From Medakamo hakoo (Eukaryota > Chlorophyta > Trebouxiophyceae > Coccomyxaceae), in NCBI GenBank assembly GCA_026636295.1, contig CP089460.1, positions 558,001 through 622,000 of the forward strand: DNA of 64,000 bases. Reading direction: 5' to 3'. Numbering within the stretch: the first letter of the stretch is position 1; each line of letters opens with the position of its first letter. Both the position numbers and the translations under genes were made by a program. The notes under the pieces are model-generated. The model was not told the DNA's origin and did not search any database. It saw only the letters and a list, made by a program, of their open reading frames with translations. Below are positions 20,047 through 30,324 of the stretch, one piece after another.

Positions 20047-21057
20047 ATGGACCGCGACCGCGACCGCCGGCGGCGGTCGTCCCCACGCCGCGGCGACGAC
20101 CGCGACCGGCGAGACGACCGCTACAGGCGACGGTCGCCCAGCTCGCCGCGCAGGGGGCGAGACGAGCGCGGCGAGCGCGAGCGCGAGCGCGGCGCGCGGC
20201 GCCGGCGCTCGCCCACCCCGCCGCCCAGGCACGGCCACCAGCGCCTCCCTCCACCGCCTCCGCGCCCGCCACCGCCACCCCTGGCACCCTCACCCCCACT
20301 CGACCCACGCCTCGACTTTTTCTCCCCCTCCTTCGACGCGGCCGCCGCCTTGGCTTCACCCGGCCTCCTCCCGCCCATCCCGCGCGTCGCGACGCGGGAC
20401 ACAGTGGAGCAGTGCCGGGCTTTGCTCCCGCCCGACTGCCCGGAATCGATGGCTGCGAGGCGGGCGGCGCGGCGGGCGGCGGCACAAGCAGCTGCGGCGG
20501 AGGGGAGCGGTGGCGGTGCGGCAGGCGGGGAAGGGGAAGAGCTCGGCGGCCGGGAAGGGTTGCAGCCCGCGCCCGACCTGGCTCGCCTGCGCCGCCCGGA
20601 CCGCCGCGACGCCGGCCAGGCCGGCAGGGCCTCCGCCCCCCGTTTCCCGGGCGGCATGGTTGCCGCCATCTCAGCATCGGCAGGGGGCGCCGACCCCATG
20701 GCCGGCGGCGCGGACGCCGGGGCGGGCCCCCTGTCGCTGCTCCTGCGCTTGTCCCGCGGCTCGCCCGGCGCGCGCGTCCGCGTCACCACCCGCCACGCCC
20801 GCGGCGGCGTCCGGGGCGTCGCGACCGGCACGCTCCACGCCTTTGACCGGCACTGCAACCTGGTCCTGGGCGACGTCCAGGAAAGCTACTCCGTGCGGCT
20901 GTGGGCGAGCCGGGCCAAACCGGCTTCTGTGAAAGGAGGGGGCGACGCGCCGCCTGGGACGAAAGTCCGGCCGCACCTGGAGCCCCGTTCGCGGCGCTTG
21001 CGCCTGGTGTTCATCCGTGGGGATGCGGTCGTCATGGTGGGCGAGGCCAGGGAGTAG
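20047..21057 (+). CDS. LSM11: LSM11-like protein (U7 snRNP type)
   Basis: Single exon, 336 residues. In animals Lsm11 replaces an Sm protein in the U7 snRNP, which cleaves replication-dependent histone pre-mRNAs. Three blocks match human LSM11 in order. The N-terminal motif is LDFFSPSFDAAAALASPGLL followed by PPIPRVATRDTVEQ (human LDVSSDSFDPLLALYAPRL, then PPIPYPNAPCFNNVAEY). The Sm1 part is ARVRVTTRHARGGVRGVATG then TLHAFDRHCNLVLGDVQESY (human VNVHIRTFKGLRGVCTG then [20 protein letters not shown]). The Sm2 strand is LRLVFIRGDAVVMVGEA (human INQIFIRGENVLLVHLA). A short spacer separates Sm1 from Sm2, as in LSM11 but without the very long animal insert. The first ~70 residues are an Arg/Asp/Ser-rich tail. 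Head to head with the membrane-protein gene. Confidence 0.83.
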   Translation: MDRDRDRRRRSSPRRGDDRDRRDDRYRRRSPSSPRRGRDERGERERERGARRRRSPTPPPRHGHQRLPPPPPRPPPPPLAPSPPLDPRLDFFSPSFDAAAALASPGLLPPIPRVATRDTVEQCRALLPPDCPESMAARRAARRAAAQAAAAEGSGGGAAGGEGEELGGREGLQPAPDLARLRRPDRRDAGQAGRASAPRFPGGMVAAISASAGGADPMAGGADAGAGPLSLLLRLSRGSPGARVRVTTRHARGGVRGVATGTLHAFDRHCNLVLGDVQESYSVRLWASRAKPASVKGGGDAPPGTKVRPHLEPRSRRLRLVFIRGDAVVMVGEARE

Positions 21058-21111
21058 GGTTTGTTGGTAGATGTGCAGTTCAACAGAGAGCAACCGGCCC
21101 CCACCCCTCTC

Positions 21112-22429
21112 TCACCACACGCCCGGCACCAGCCGCGCCCGCGCCCGTGGGTACGCCCGCCCAAACGCCTTTTTGTACCAGGCGTCCGCGTCCGCGGCGC
21201 CCAGCACCAGGTTGCACACGACCCAGGCGAGGACGAGCCAGGGCAGGGCGCGGGCGGTGGGGGGCGCGCCCGACGACAGCAGGGCGAGGCCGGCGTACAG
21301 GGCGATCTCGCCGGCATAGTGCGGGCACGCGACCACGCTCAGAATGCCGGCCGTCGGCAGGACGTACGGCCTGCCCTGGGCTGCTGCCGTGGCCTGGAGG
21401 CGGGCGAGGGCGATGTGGGACCAGGCCTGGACGAGGGAGCCGAAAGCGAAGAGCGCAGCGCCCGTGAGGGCGAGGGGGGAGGACGAGAGGGTGGGCCAGG
21501 CGCGGCGAGCGAGGGCGGCGGCGGCGTGCGCCCAGCCACCTTCCGGCGCGGTCCACGCCACGCCGTCCGCGGCGGACTGGGCTAAAGGCGCAAACGCAGC
21601 CTCCGGCACGAAGGAGAGCGGGAGGACGGTGTAGTAGCTGGTGTTTTCGTTTCGATTTTTTTTTTGAGGAGGCATGGGCATGGAACTGGCTGGGGGGCCA
21701 GGGCGAAAAAACCGGCCGCCGCCCCCTTCTCTCCCTCTGCCAACCCACCTGACACTGAACACGTACGCCAGGCCGTGCATGCGCGCGCCTGCCGGCCATT
21801 TGGTCAGGCCCGCGCACTCTGCCAGGCGGCGGGCGAGGTGCAGCCACAGGAAAACCAGCGCGGCGGTGGCTGTCGCAGACTGAGGTGGGAGAGCGGCTTC
21901 GCGGGAGGGCCACCAGCCCGCAGCACTCTCGCCCAGGACCAGCTTGCCGTACGCGGCTAGAACGGCGGTCGTCGTCACCAGCCCCAGGGCGTAAAAGTGC
22001 AGGAACCAGCGCTGCGGGACGGACCAGGACTAGAAAAAAAAACGAAAGAGGGGTGGAGCTGAGAGGTTGGATGGATGGGAAAGGAGAGGAGAGAGAGGCG
22101 AGAAGAAAGCGCCTCAACTCACCGACACGCGCTTGCCTAGCGGGTGGCCGTCCTTGCCCGGCGGGCCCCACGTCTTGCCCCGGTGGGAGGCCAGGCGGAC
22201 GGCGGCCCTGTTTGTGTGTTTGGACAGACGGAGAGGGGTGAAGGGGTTGGCCGAGCGCGCGCGGCGCGCGAAACGAAAAACAAACTTCGCGCCGCCCCTG
22301 CACTCACTTGAACCGCGGTGGCACGCACGGCACGACCAGCGATGCCACCGCTCCCGTACACAGGGCCCAATAGGCGTGCAGCAGGGGAGGCGCTGCGCCG
22401 GCGGCGAGGGCGGGCAGGGAGGGCGGCAT
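21112..22429 (-). CDS. PPRD: Polyprenol reductase (SRD5A3/PPRD type)
   Basis: Complement of exons 22308-22429, 22123-22207, 21749-22029 and 21112-21637; all junction phases agree and give 337 residues, the usual length. An ER membrane enzyme of the steroid 5-alpha-reductase fold, it reduces polyprenol on the way to dolichol for N-glycosylation. Visible marks are GKTWGPPGKDGHPLGKRVS, SVPQRWFLHFYALGLVTTT, HLARRLAECAGLTKW, GSLVQAWSHIALARL, and the cofactor-site block ACPHYAGEIALYAGLALL near the C-terminus. Several hydrophobic spans are evident. The stop reads directly into TGAGAGAGG. It shares a 113-bp divergent promoter with the SMP-C2 gene. Confidence 0.9.
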
Positions 22430-22542
22430 TGGCTTTTTTCGGCGAGCGAAATTTTTTTACGCTCTCTGCCTGGGCAAGATCCCGCTCACTGTCCGTTTTT
22501 CGCGTGAAAGAGAGAGGGAAAGAAACACACACTCTCTCCACC

Positions 22543-25504
22543 ATGGCGCCCGCTTTCGCGGCCGCCGCGGACCGCAAGCCGTCCGTCAACACAAAGTTGA
22601 AAGACCTGTTCAAGCCCAAAAAGGGCAAAGGGTCGACGGGCACGGGGACGTCGACGCCCGCGTCGACGAGCGCCGAGGTGAGGGGCGAGCACGCGCATGT
22701 GCGGGTCGGTCCAGCGGGTTGGCCCTACGCGTCCTCCGGCGCGGCCGCCGGGCCTGCACGGTTTTGCTCTCTCCATGTTTCTCCGAAGATTGTAGAGACG
22801 TCCGCCCCCAGCCTGTCGCAAGGAGCGGGCCAATTGCCGGCTCGCGCCTCCGCCCGCGCGCGGATGCGTCGGGGAACACACGAAAAGACCCGCGCTAGTG
22901 TTTTGCGCGTGGGCTAGTAAAGAGCAGCCGGGGGGCCGCGGGTGCGCCCACGCGCGCCCGCCTCCTGCCCTCCCCACCCACTCCAGCGCCCGCACACACT
23001 GACGCCCTACCCACAAACCAAACTCGCAGGCTGAACCCGCCCCGGCCGCGACGGCGATCGCGCCGCGTGCGCCCGCCGCGCGCGCGCCCTCCTCGTCTGG
23101 CCTGCCCGCCTTTGGGCGGGAAGAAAGCCCGGCGGGCCGGGCGAAGGGGGCCAGCGCGTCCCGGTCGCCCAGCCCTGTGCGCACCAAGCCAGGTGAGAGG
23201 GGTGGGAAGGGCGTGGGTGGGCGGCGGGCGAGGGAGGCCTGCGCGCGCGGGCGCAACCCCCATTCCACCCCGCTCCTGACCGACCCCCTCGCACACCCTC
23301 GCCACCCTCACACCCGCCCCCTCTCTTCTCTCTCTTCTCCCTCCGTCACAGTCCCGCTCGAGTCCTCGACGACCGCGCCCGCCCGCCCGCCGCGCGTCCC
23401 CTCCCCGCCCAAACAGGAGGGCGGCGCTCCCGCGGCGCAGCCTGAAATCGAGACGCCCGCCTCCCCGGACGGCGGCGACGACTTCCTGTCGCCCGCGGCG
23501 GCCGCGCTGCGCCAGGCGGGCCTGGACGCGGACGCGGTCGCGGACACGGGCGGCGCCGGGCCCACGCCGCGCGGCGTGCCTGCCGCCGGCTCCATGTCCC
23601 GGTCCGCGTCCCGCAAAGCCGGCGCGGCACCCCGCCCGGCCCTAGCGGGGTCGGGTGCGAACGCGGCCGCCGCCGCCGCAAAAAGCATGGCGGTGCAAAT
23701 CGACCTGCCGACCGACCGCCCGGGCATCGTCATCCCGGCCGCCGCCCTCTTTTACGGCTGGGTCATCGCGTCCTTTGCGCTTGTCGCTGCCGCCCTGCGC
23801 TGGCTGGGGCGGTGGAATGCGCGGGAAGCCCTGGGCGCGGCGGGCCTCATCCCGGGCCTCGCCCTCGGCGCGGCCTCGGCCGTCCTCTACCACCGCTCCC
23901 GCTCCCGCAAGGCGCTGCTCAACTCCGTCCTGAACGTCACGCCCGGCCGCAAGGGCCTGTATGCCGTCCTGGGCGGCGTCCCGCCCTGGGTGTCCTTCCA
24001 GGACCGCGAGAAGGTCGACTGGCTCAACCGCATCCTGGGCGAGGTCTGGCCGTTTTACGACAAGGCGATCGCGAAAGCCATCCGGGACGCGGTGGAACCG
24101 CTGATGATGCAGTACAAGCCGCCGGGCCTGATCAAGGCCATCTCCTTCAAGACGCTGACGTTTGGGGACGCCCCCTTCCGGGTCGAGAACATCTGGGTGG
24201 AGGACGAGGGCGAGGACCACGTGCTGCTGGAGGTCGCGTTCCGGTGGGCGGGCGAAGCCAACATCGCCATCGCCATCGACCTGCCCGCCGGCGGGGAGTA
24301 CACGCGCATGGTGCCCAAAGTCACGGACTTGCGCGTGGCGGGCGTGGCGCGCGTCCGCCTGTGCCCGCTCATCCCGGAGATCCCGGGGTTCGGGGCGGCC
24401 GTCGTCGCGCTGCGCCGCCCGCCGCTCATCCACTTTGTCCTGGACTTTGGCGCGGCCTTTGGCGGCTCCTACTCCGCCAAGGCCATCCGCCTGTGGCTGG
24501 ACCCGTTCATCCGCACCACGCTCACCTCCATGGTGGTCTGGCCCAACCGCATCGTCGTGCCCATGGCGCCCGAGGCCGTGACGGGCCCGCTGGACCACCT
24601 GTACCTCCAGCACCAGGGCCTGCTGATTGTCCAAGTCGTCCAGGCGGCCGACCTGCCCGCCGCCGACCGCAACGGCAAGTCGGACCCGTTCGTCGAGGTG
24701 TCGGCCCAGACGACGGCCGTGCACAAGACGCGCGTGGTCAAGGCCACGCTGGACCCGGTGTGGAACGAGACGCTGTACGTCCTGGTCCAGGAGCCCAAGA
24801 CGCAGTCGGTCAAGGTGGAGGTCTTCGACCACGACGTCATCAACGTCAAGGAGCTGCTCCAAGTCAACATCCTGAAGGGCGCCCGGGACGTGCTGGGCTC
24901 CAAGACCCTGCTGGGCCGGGTCGCCCTGCCCGTCCGCGACTTCGAGCCTGGCGTCCAGTCGGATGAGTGGTACCCGCTGGGGACTGGGGAATTCGGCGCG
25001 GAGGACGGCACGGGCGTCGGGTGTGGCCGCCTGCGCCTTAAGGCCACGTTCTGGCCGTGGGAGGCGCTGTACGCGGCGCCCCGCCGGTCGCGCACGGGCG
25101 CGCTGCTCGTCACGGTCAAGCGGGCGGCGGACTTGCCGACCGTCGGTGCGGCCGGCGCGGCGCCCTCCCCCTTCCTCAAGCTCACGCTCGACGGCGTGAC
25201 CCGGTCCACGAAGACCGCGTCCAAGTCGACCGACCCGACCTGGAACTCTGAGAAGCTGGAGTGGGTGGGCGTGCCGTCCGGCGAGACGCTGGAGGTGACG
25301 GCCTGGGACTCGTCCCTGCTCGGCAACACGTGCCTGGGCGCCGTGGAGATCGACGTCGCGTCCGAGATCGCGGCGTCGCCCGAACAGCCCGTCCACAAGG
25401 TGTGGTACTTGGAGGAGGTGCCGCCCGACGGCGCGACGGGCGTGGCGCCGCCCGCGGCGGTCACGCTGATCGCGCAGTGGGTGCCGTACGACTTTGAGGC
25501 GTGA
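22543..25504 (+). CDS. SMP-C2 membrane tether (synaptotagmin/E-Syt-like)
   Basis: Exons 22543-22677, 23030-23192 and 23352-25504 (phases 0 and 1) give 816 residues. Extended-synaptotagmin-type proteins join the ER to other membranes and move lipids through an SMP domain. In order: a disordered Ser/Pro/Ala-rich N-terminus to about 210; a hydrophobic hairpin at about 225-270 (GWVIASFALVAAALRWLGRW); an SMP-like domain at about 320-480 (KVDWLNRILGEVWPFYDKAI, LIPEIPGFGAAVVALRRPPL); C2A at about 522-640 with acidic Ca2+ loops (AADRNGKSDPFVEV and FDHDVINVKE); and C2B at about 683-800. In C2B the first loop reads LPTVGAAGAAPSPFLKL and lacks the Asp residues, so it is probably Ca2+-independent. The phase 1 junction at 23192/23352 restores a Val codon. 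It converges on the oxidoreductase gene. Confidence 0.9.
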
Positions 25505-25880
25505 GGACAAGCGCCAAAAACGAAAACATGGTTGAGAGGGAGGGGGGTTGAGTTGGGAAGAGAAAATGCCGCGCGCGGCTCGCTTCGCGGGCCGCGCCCC
25601 TCCAGCGCGCTGGCCCGCGCCCTGTACTAGAGTACGAGGACGGGCGCTCACGGTTTCACCCGCCGGGCGTCCCCCCAAACACATATTTTTCTTTTGTCCA
25701 TGTCAATTACCAGTCCGGACTGGTGGCGTTTCCTTTTTTTTGTTGGGCGCGCGTGCGAGAGAGAGACGCGGGGATGGGTGGAGATGGATGGGATGGAAAA
25801 ACAACGATCACGCCCTTTGAAACACGCCTCCCTCTCCTTGCACGCCCAGCCGCGCTGGGCGTCCCCGCCTCCAACATTCC
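25505..25880. other. Convergent intergenic spacer
   Basis: 376 bp between two converging genes (SMP-C2 and Gfo/Idh). It should hold both 3' UTRs. A GAGAGGGAGGGGGG tract lies about 30 bp after the plus-strand stop, and T-runs lie at 25686-25694 and about 25733-25741. No gene or RNA is seen. Confidence 0.6.
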
Positions 25881-27113
25881 CTACACCGGCACGGTCGCCC
25901 CGCCCGACCGGATGGAGGCCATGACGGCGTTCAGCACGCGCTGCGTAGCGGCGGCGGCAGCGAGCGCGTCGTCCGCCCGGGTCGTGTCGCCGGCTTTGCT
26001 CTGAGCCACGGCCTCGCCAAACGCGCGCCACAGTCCGACTTCTTGGGGTTCGGTTGCTTCCACAGTCACAGTGCGTGTCAAAGGGTTGACGTCTGGCAGG
26101 GCGTCCGGGTCGCCCGCGCCCGCGGGTGCAGCAATGGTGAAATGAGCCGGGCCCGTCGGGTTGTCCGGCAGCACGAAATCCGAGAGCGACGCCGCGCCCA
26201 GCGTGCCCGCGATTTCCAGGCGTTGAGTGGGCGCGCGCTGGAAAGACACGTCAAAGGACAGATATCGGCCGTCCGGCCACACCACCGTCGCGCCCGCGGT
26301 GAGGGGCACGCCCGCGCTGTTGAGGACAACCCCAGCGTGCGCCGTCGCAGTCGCTGGCGGGTCGGCCGGGTCGACGCGCCCGCCGCCAAACGCCCACAGC
26401 CCCGCCCGGACGCAGTACCAGCCCAAGTCTGATGACGACGTTTGACAACGGGAAAATGGGGGGAGGAAGTGAGGTGAAGGAGGCGCGTCCGCGCCGCCCG
26501 GCCCGCCCTCCCCCCGCTCGCACCCCCCCCCCCCAAAAAACGCACCACCGACGCAGCCCAGGCAGTCCGCGTCCGGTTTGGTCCGGATGTCGTCCCTCTC
26601 AAAGCGGGGGCCGCCGTAAAAGGCTAGAGTGGCGTGCACAGACCGCAGCGGGCCCAGGGACGGCAGCGCGGCGCGCAGGGCGGCCGCGCGCGGGTGGAAG
26701 GGCCACATTGTGCCGCAGAACAGGACGACGCCGTCGCCCGCCACCGCCGCGGTGATGGCGTCCAGGTCGCTGGTGGAGGCCGCGACGGGCTTTTCCAGCA
26801 GAATGGCCTTGCCGGCAGCTGCAGCCGCGGACACGAGCGGCACGTGGACGGCGGCAGGCGCGGGTATGTAAACGGCCGTCACGTCTGGGTCGGCCAGCGC
26901 GGCGGCGTGCCCCTCCAACGCGGTCGTCCCGCCCGCCCTCAACCCACACGCGTCAATCACGGCTTGCGCCCTCGCTTGGTCGCGAGAGGTGACATACTTG
27001 ATGGTGTGGCCGGCGGCTAGGATGGCGGGCGCGACCTTGCGGGAGATGGCGGCCGCGCCCAGGATGGCAACGCACAGGCGAGCCGAGGTCGGGCGCGGCG
27101 CGTCGTCGGCCAT
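25881..27113 (-). CDS. Gfo/Idh/MocA family NAD(P)-dependent oxidoreductase
   Basis: Complement of exons 26546-27113 and 25881-26428 (phase 1, restoring GDLGWYCVR), 371 residues. The 118-nt intron has no stop in frame, so an unspliced reading is possible, but it would insert a Gly-rich stretch into a conserved block. The N-terminal Rossmann segment is LCVAILGAAAISRKVAPAIL; the family EKP motif appears as ILLEKPVAAS; the C-terminal domain has DLGWYCVRAGLWAFGG and a beta-sheet face. It resembles plant and dimeric dihydrodiol-dehydrogenase-type members; the substrate, probably a sugar or diol, cannot be read from sequence. No organelle leader is evident. It is head to head with the SnRK2-like gene, 494 bp apart. 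Confidence 0.88.
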   Translation of the reverse strand: MADDAPRPTSARLCVAILGAAAISRKVAPAILAAGHTIKYVTSRDQARAQAVIDACGLRAGGTTALEGHAAALADPDVTAVYIPAPAAVHVPLVSAAAAAGKAILLEKPVAASTSDLDAITAAVAGDGVVLFCGTMWPFHPRAAALRAALPSLGPLRSVHATLAFYGGPRFERDDIRTKPDADCLGCVGGAFFGGGGCERGEGGPGGADAPPSPHFLPPFSRCQTSSSDLGWYCVRAGLWAFGGGRVDPADPPATATAHAGVVLNSAGVPLTAGATVVWPDGRYLSFDVSFQRAPTQRLEIAGTLGAASLSDFVLPDNPTGPAHFTIAAPAGAGDPDALPDVNPLTRTVTVEATEPQEVGLWRAFGEAVAQSKAGDTTRADDALAAAAATQRVLNAVMASIRSGGATVPV

Positions 27114-27607
27114 TTTTGGTCTGTGTTGCGCGGTTTATGGAACAGGCGCGCTTGACCACGACCCCCAACTCAACGTCGGCTGCGTGGCCAACGGACTGCG
27201 GCACCCGGGTGTTCAGAAAGTTGGCCCCAAAAAAGAGGCGCGATTGCCCGGACGGGGACAAAAGCAAAGCAACGCAGACAAAAAAGAGAGGACGCGTCTG
27301 TGAGTGTCGAGGAGTGAAAGGGTGTGGGCGCGCCGCCCGCTGTCTTCTCACTCCTCTCTCATCCCGCGCCCGCGCCCCTGCAGCAGCCAGCGCGCTCCAC
27401 CCACACAAACCGGCGCCACACGGCAGGCCCGGGGCCGGCCACGCCCGCCGACCCTCTCCCCGCATCCGTTGCGGCCGCATTTCGCAAAGCCGACCAAAAC
27501 CCACAGCGAGAAAAAAAAGAGCGCCGACCGACCGAATGGAGACTGCCACCCCGACCTGAGAGGGCGCGCGCCGCACCACCGCCAATCTGCGCCCCGCCGC
27601 GGCCACG
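27114..27607. promoter_or_regulatory. Divergent promoter region, oxidoreductase / SnRK2-like
   Basis: The largest head-to-head gap in the window, 494 bp. Composition is less GC-rich than coding DNA around 27120-27300, with short A-runs. No open frame with family signals, no tRNA and no named element were found. Confidence 0.5.
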
Positions 27608-29575
27608 ATGGCGGACGCGGACCCGCTGTGCGGGCATCCGCGCTACTACAAGATCCGGTCGCTGAACGAGGCGCGTTTTTTTGGTTTCCGCGTCGTGGCG
27701 AGGGCGGAGGAAGCCACGGCCGTCCCAATGTGGCAGCCGACTGCAAAAGCGCGGCGTTCCCGGCTTGGAGACCCGCCCATCCGGCCCGCCCGCCTTTAAC
27801 AAGGCGCGGTGACCGCTGCACTACGACCCCTCGTGCGGATGGGGCGCTCCTGGCTGGGGTAGGGCGCCGATTGTGGGCGGCAAAGGAGGCTGCCGCTCCT
27901 CCGCCCGCCCCGCCCGCCTGCTGCCGTACCAAGCGCAGAGCTCTCTCTCTCTCTGCCGGCCTCCCTCTCTCGCCTTACCCACTCTCAAGCATTGGCCAAC
28001 CTCCCCAACCACTCCCGCCTGGGACTCTGGGCGAGGAAGGAAGCAAAAAAAAACGCACGAACTCAAAAAAAAGACTCACGCCTCCCCCCCACCCCACCCC
28101 ACCCCCACCTCCCTCCGCTCTCTCAACCTGTCAACAAACCCACACGACAGGGCACGTTTGGCTTTGTGGACTTGGCCCTGGACGCCGCCACGGGCGCCCA
28201 CGTCGCCGTCAAGTTCCTGGAACGCGGGCCCGGCGTCAACAAGGCCGTCCTGCGCGAGATCCTCAACCACCGCCTGTGCGCCGCCCACCCAAACATCGTC
28301 CGGTTTCAAGAAGTCTTCCTGACGGCCCGCCACCTGGCCATCGTCATGGAGTACGCCCCCGGCGGCGACATGTTTGAGTACGTGCTGCGCCACCGCATCC
28401 CCGGGCCCGGGCCCACCGGGCTCGCCGAACCGGACGCGCGCCACTTCTTCCAACAGCTGGTGTGCGCGGTGGAGTTTGCGCACGAGCTGGGCGTGGCCAA
28501 CCGGGACATCAAGCTGGAAAACACGCTGCTGGACGACAGCGGCGTCGCGGCGGGCACGGCGCGGCTGCCGGACGTCAAGATCTGCGATTTCGGGTACTCC
28601 AAGAACGAGTTTGTGGATTCCCGGCCCAAGAGCGTGAGCGGGACGCCGGACTACATTGCGCCGGAGGTGAGGCGAGGTGGAGGGGATGGGCGGCGGGGCG
28701 GGCGAAAAAAGCTGGGGTGGGTGGGTGGTGGGATGGGGAGGGGGGGACGGCGACGCGCGCGGTGTGTGCGCGCTCTCTTTCCGCCCGCCCGCCCTCTGAC
28801 GCCGTGTGCCCACCCCTCCCCCCACTCAGGTCCTGCTCAACGACCAGTACGACGGCAAGAAAGCCGACATCTGGTCGTGCGGCGTCATGCTGTACGCCCT
28901 CCTGGCCGGCGCGCTGCCGTTTGCAAAGCGGTCGGACGAGCGATCAAACAACCTCGTCCGCCTCCAGCAGATGTTCCCGCGCATCATTTCCGCGTCGTAC
29001 GACCCGCCGCCCGGGGTGGGGCCGCAGGGCCTGCACTTGCTGGGGCGGATGCTGACGGCCGACCCGGCTCAGGTAAGTGACGGCGGGGCGGCGTCTTTTT
29101 TTTCGGCGGGGGTCGATCAGCGCTGCCTGGAGCAGGAAAAAAAAAAACCTCTCTTCATTGCCCTCACGCCTCCCGGCCACCCAACCCAACCCCTTCACAC
29201 CACCAGCGCATCACCATCCAGGAAATCGTCCAGCACCCCTGGTTCCAGGCCGATCTCCCGCCCGAGACGGCGGCGCGTAACGCGGCGCTGTTGGCCGGCC
29301 TGACTCCGCCGGGGCTCCAGTCCGTTGCGGAGATCGAAGCCATTGTGACGGCCGCCACCCGGCCGGCCGCGCCGCCGCCAGGCTTGGGTGAGGCAGGCGC
29401 GCCGACACCACCCGGCCCGCCCGGCTCTGCCGCGCCCATGCCGCCGCCGTGCGGCGTGGCGGGCTGTGGCACTGGCAACCATGACGGCAGCGGCGCCGCC
29501 GCCCACCCGCACCAGCACCCACCGCACCAGCCGCCGCCGCCGCCTGCGCCGCCGTACAATGGCGGTGCCGGGTGA
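27608..29575 (+). CDS. SnRK2-like serine/threonine kinase
   Basis: Exons 27608-27670, 28151-28666, 28830-29072 and 29207-29575 (all phase 0), 396 residues. SnRK2 kinases act in osmotic and nutrient stress signalling. Exon 1 ends KIRSLNE and exon 2 opens GTFGFVDLALD, restoring the Gly-rich loop; that first intron starts with GC (gag|gcgcgt), a GC-AG intron. ATP-site Lys is about K42 (VAVKFLERG). The catalytic loop is NRDIKLENTLLD at about 138, Asn replacing the usual His of HRD. DFG is present (KICDFGYS) and the activation segment is SVSGTPDYIAPEVLLN. After the kinase domain come RITIQEIVQHPWF and a His/Pro/Gly-rich tail. The stop 29573-29575 overlaps a possible donor (g|gtgagt), so a further exon cannot be excluded. 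SnRK2 membership rests on the KLENTLLD and SGTPDYIAPEV blocks. Confidence 0.85.
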
Positions 29576-30324
29576 GTGGCGTGAGTGCGCGGTGTGTGTG
29601 TGTGTGTGGGCAGCCTTTGGACCAGCCGGGTTAGTTTATTTCTCTTTTTCTTTCCTTTAGAAAAAACTGAACACCCCTCCCCTTTTTTCTCTTGCGGCCC
29701 CGGCCTCTGCGCCGTTGGCCGCTGTTCTTTTAACCTTTTTGCTGCTGCTGCTGTTGCGCTTTTTTGAAGACTGCTGTGTGCGCTCGCGTGTGCGCTCGCG
29801 CCGCGCGCCCCACGCACGCTCCCTGTCTTTCCCATTCCATCCACCGTCCAACGATGGGGTTGGTGGTCGCGCGTCCTTCGCTACGAGGGTACGCCTTGGG
29901 CGCGCACGCGCGGTTTTCCCAGCGCCGAATTGTGGCGCACAGTGGTCCGTGCGTTGCTGCTGCCCGGGTGACGCCCTGTGCCGGGTGGAGGAGGAAGCGC
30001 GCGCGGGGGTTCTCTAAACTTTGTAACACACGGGCCGAAGAGAGAAGAGAAAACCATCTGTGGGAGGGGGTGGGTCGCCGGCGCTGGGTCGCCGGCGCTG
30101 GGTCGCCCGTCGCTGTGTGTCCTGTCGCGCACAGCCGTGTTTTGCGCCGAGGCAGGGGCGGACATAAAAAAAAGCACGCACAGGCCGCGGACCCTCACCC
30201 TCGCGCCCACAGCGCGCGCGGCTGCACGTCAACGCGCCATCGGCGCTGGGCCTCGAAACCGGGTGCCCCCTCCCCCCTCCTCCGCCCGCGGTTTCTCCTT
30301 CCTCTCTCGCGGTCGGCCAAGCAA
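29576..30324. other. 749-bp intergenic spacer
   Basis: Separates the SnRK2-like gene from the next plus-strand gene, so it holds a 3' UTR and a promoter. T-rich stretches lie at 29640-29770. A 14-bp unit (gggtcgccggcgct) is repeated twice with a partial third at 30072-30108. No protein with family signals and no RNA gene were recognised. Confidence 0.5.

Noticed and set aside
27770-27840. tRNA-like stretch in the first SnRK2 intron (minus strand, with a D-arm-like part and a GTT-containing hairpin)
   Set aside because: The anticodon arm has the wrong stem and loop sizes, the T-arm lacks a GGTTCGANTCC box, and no acceptor stem closes.
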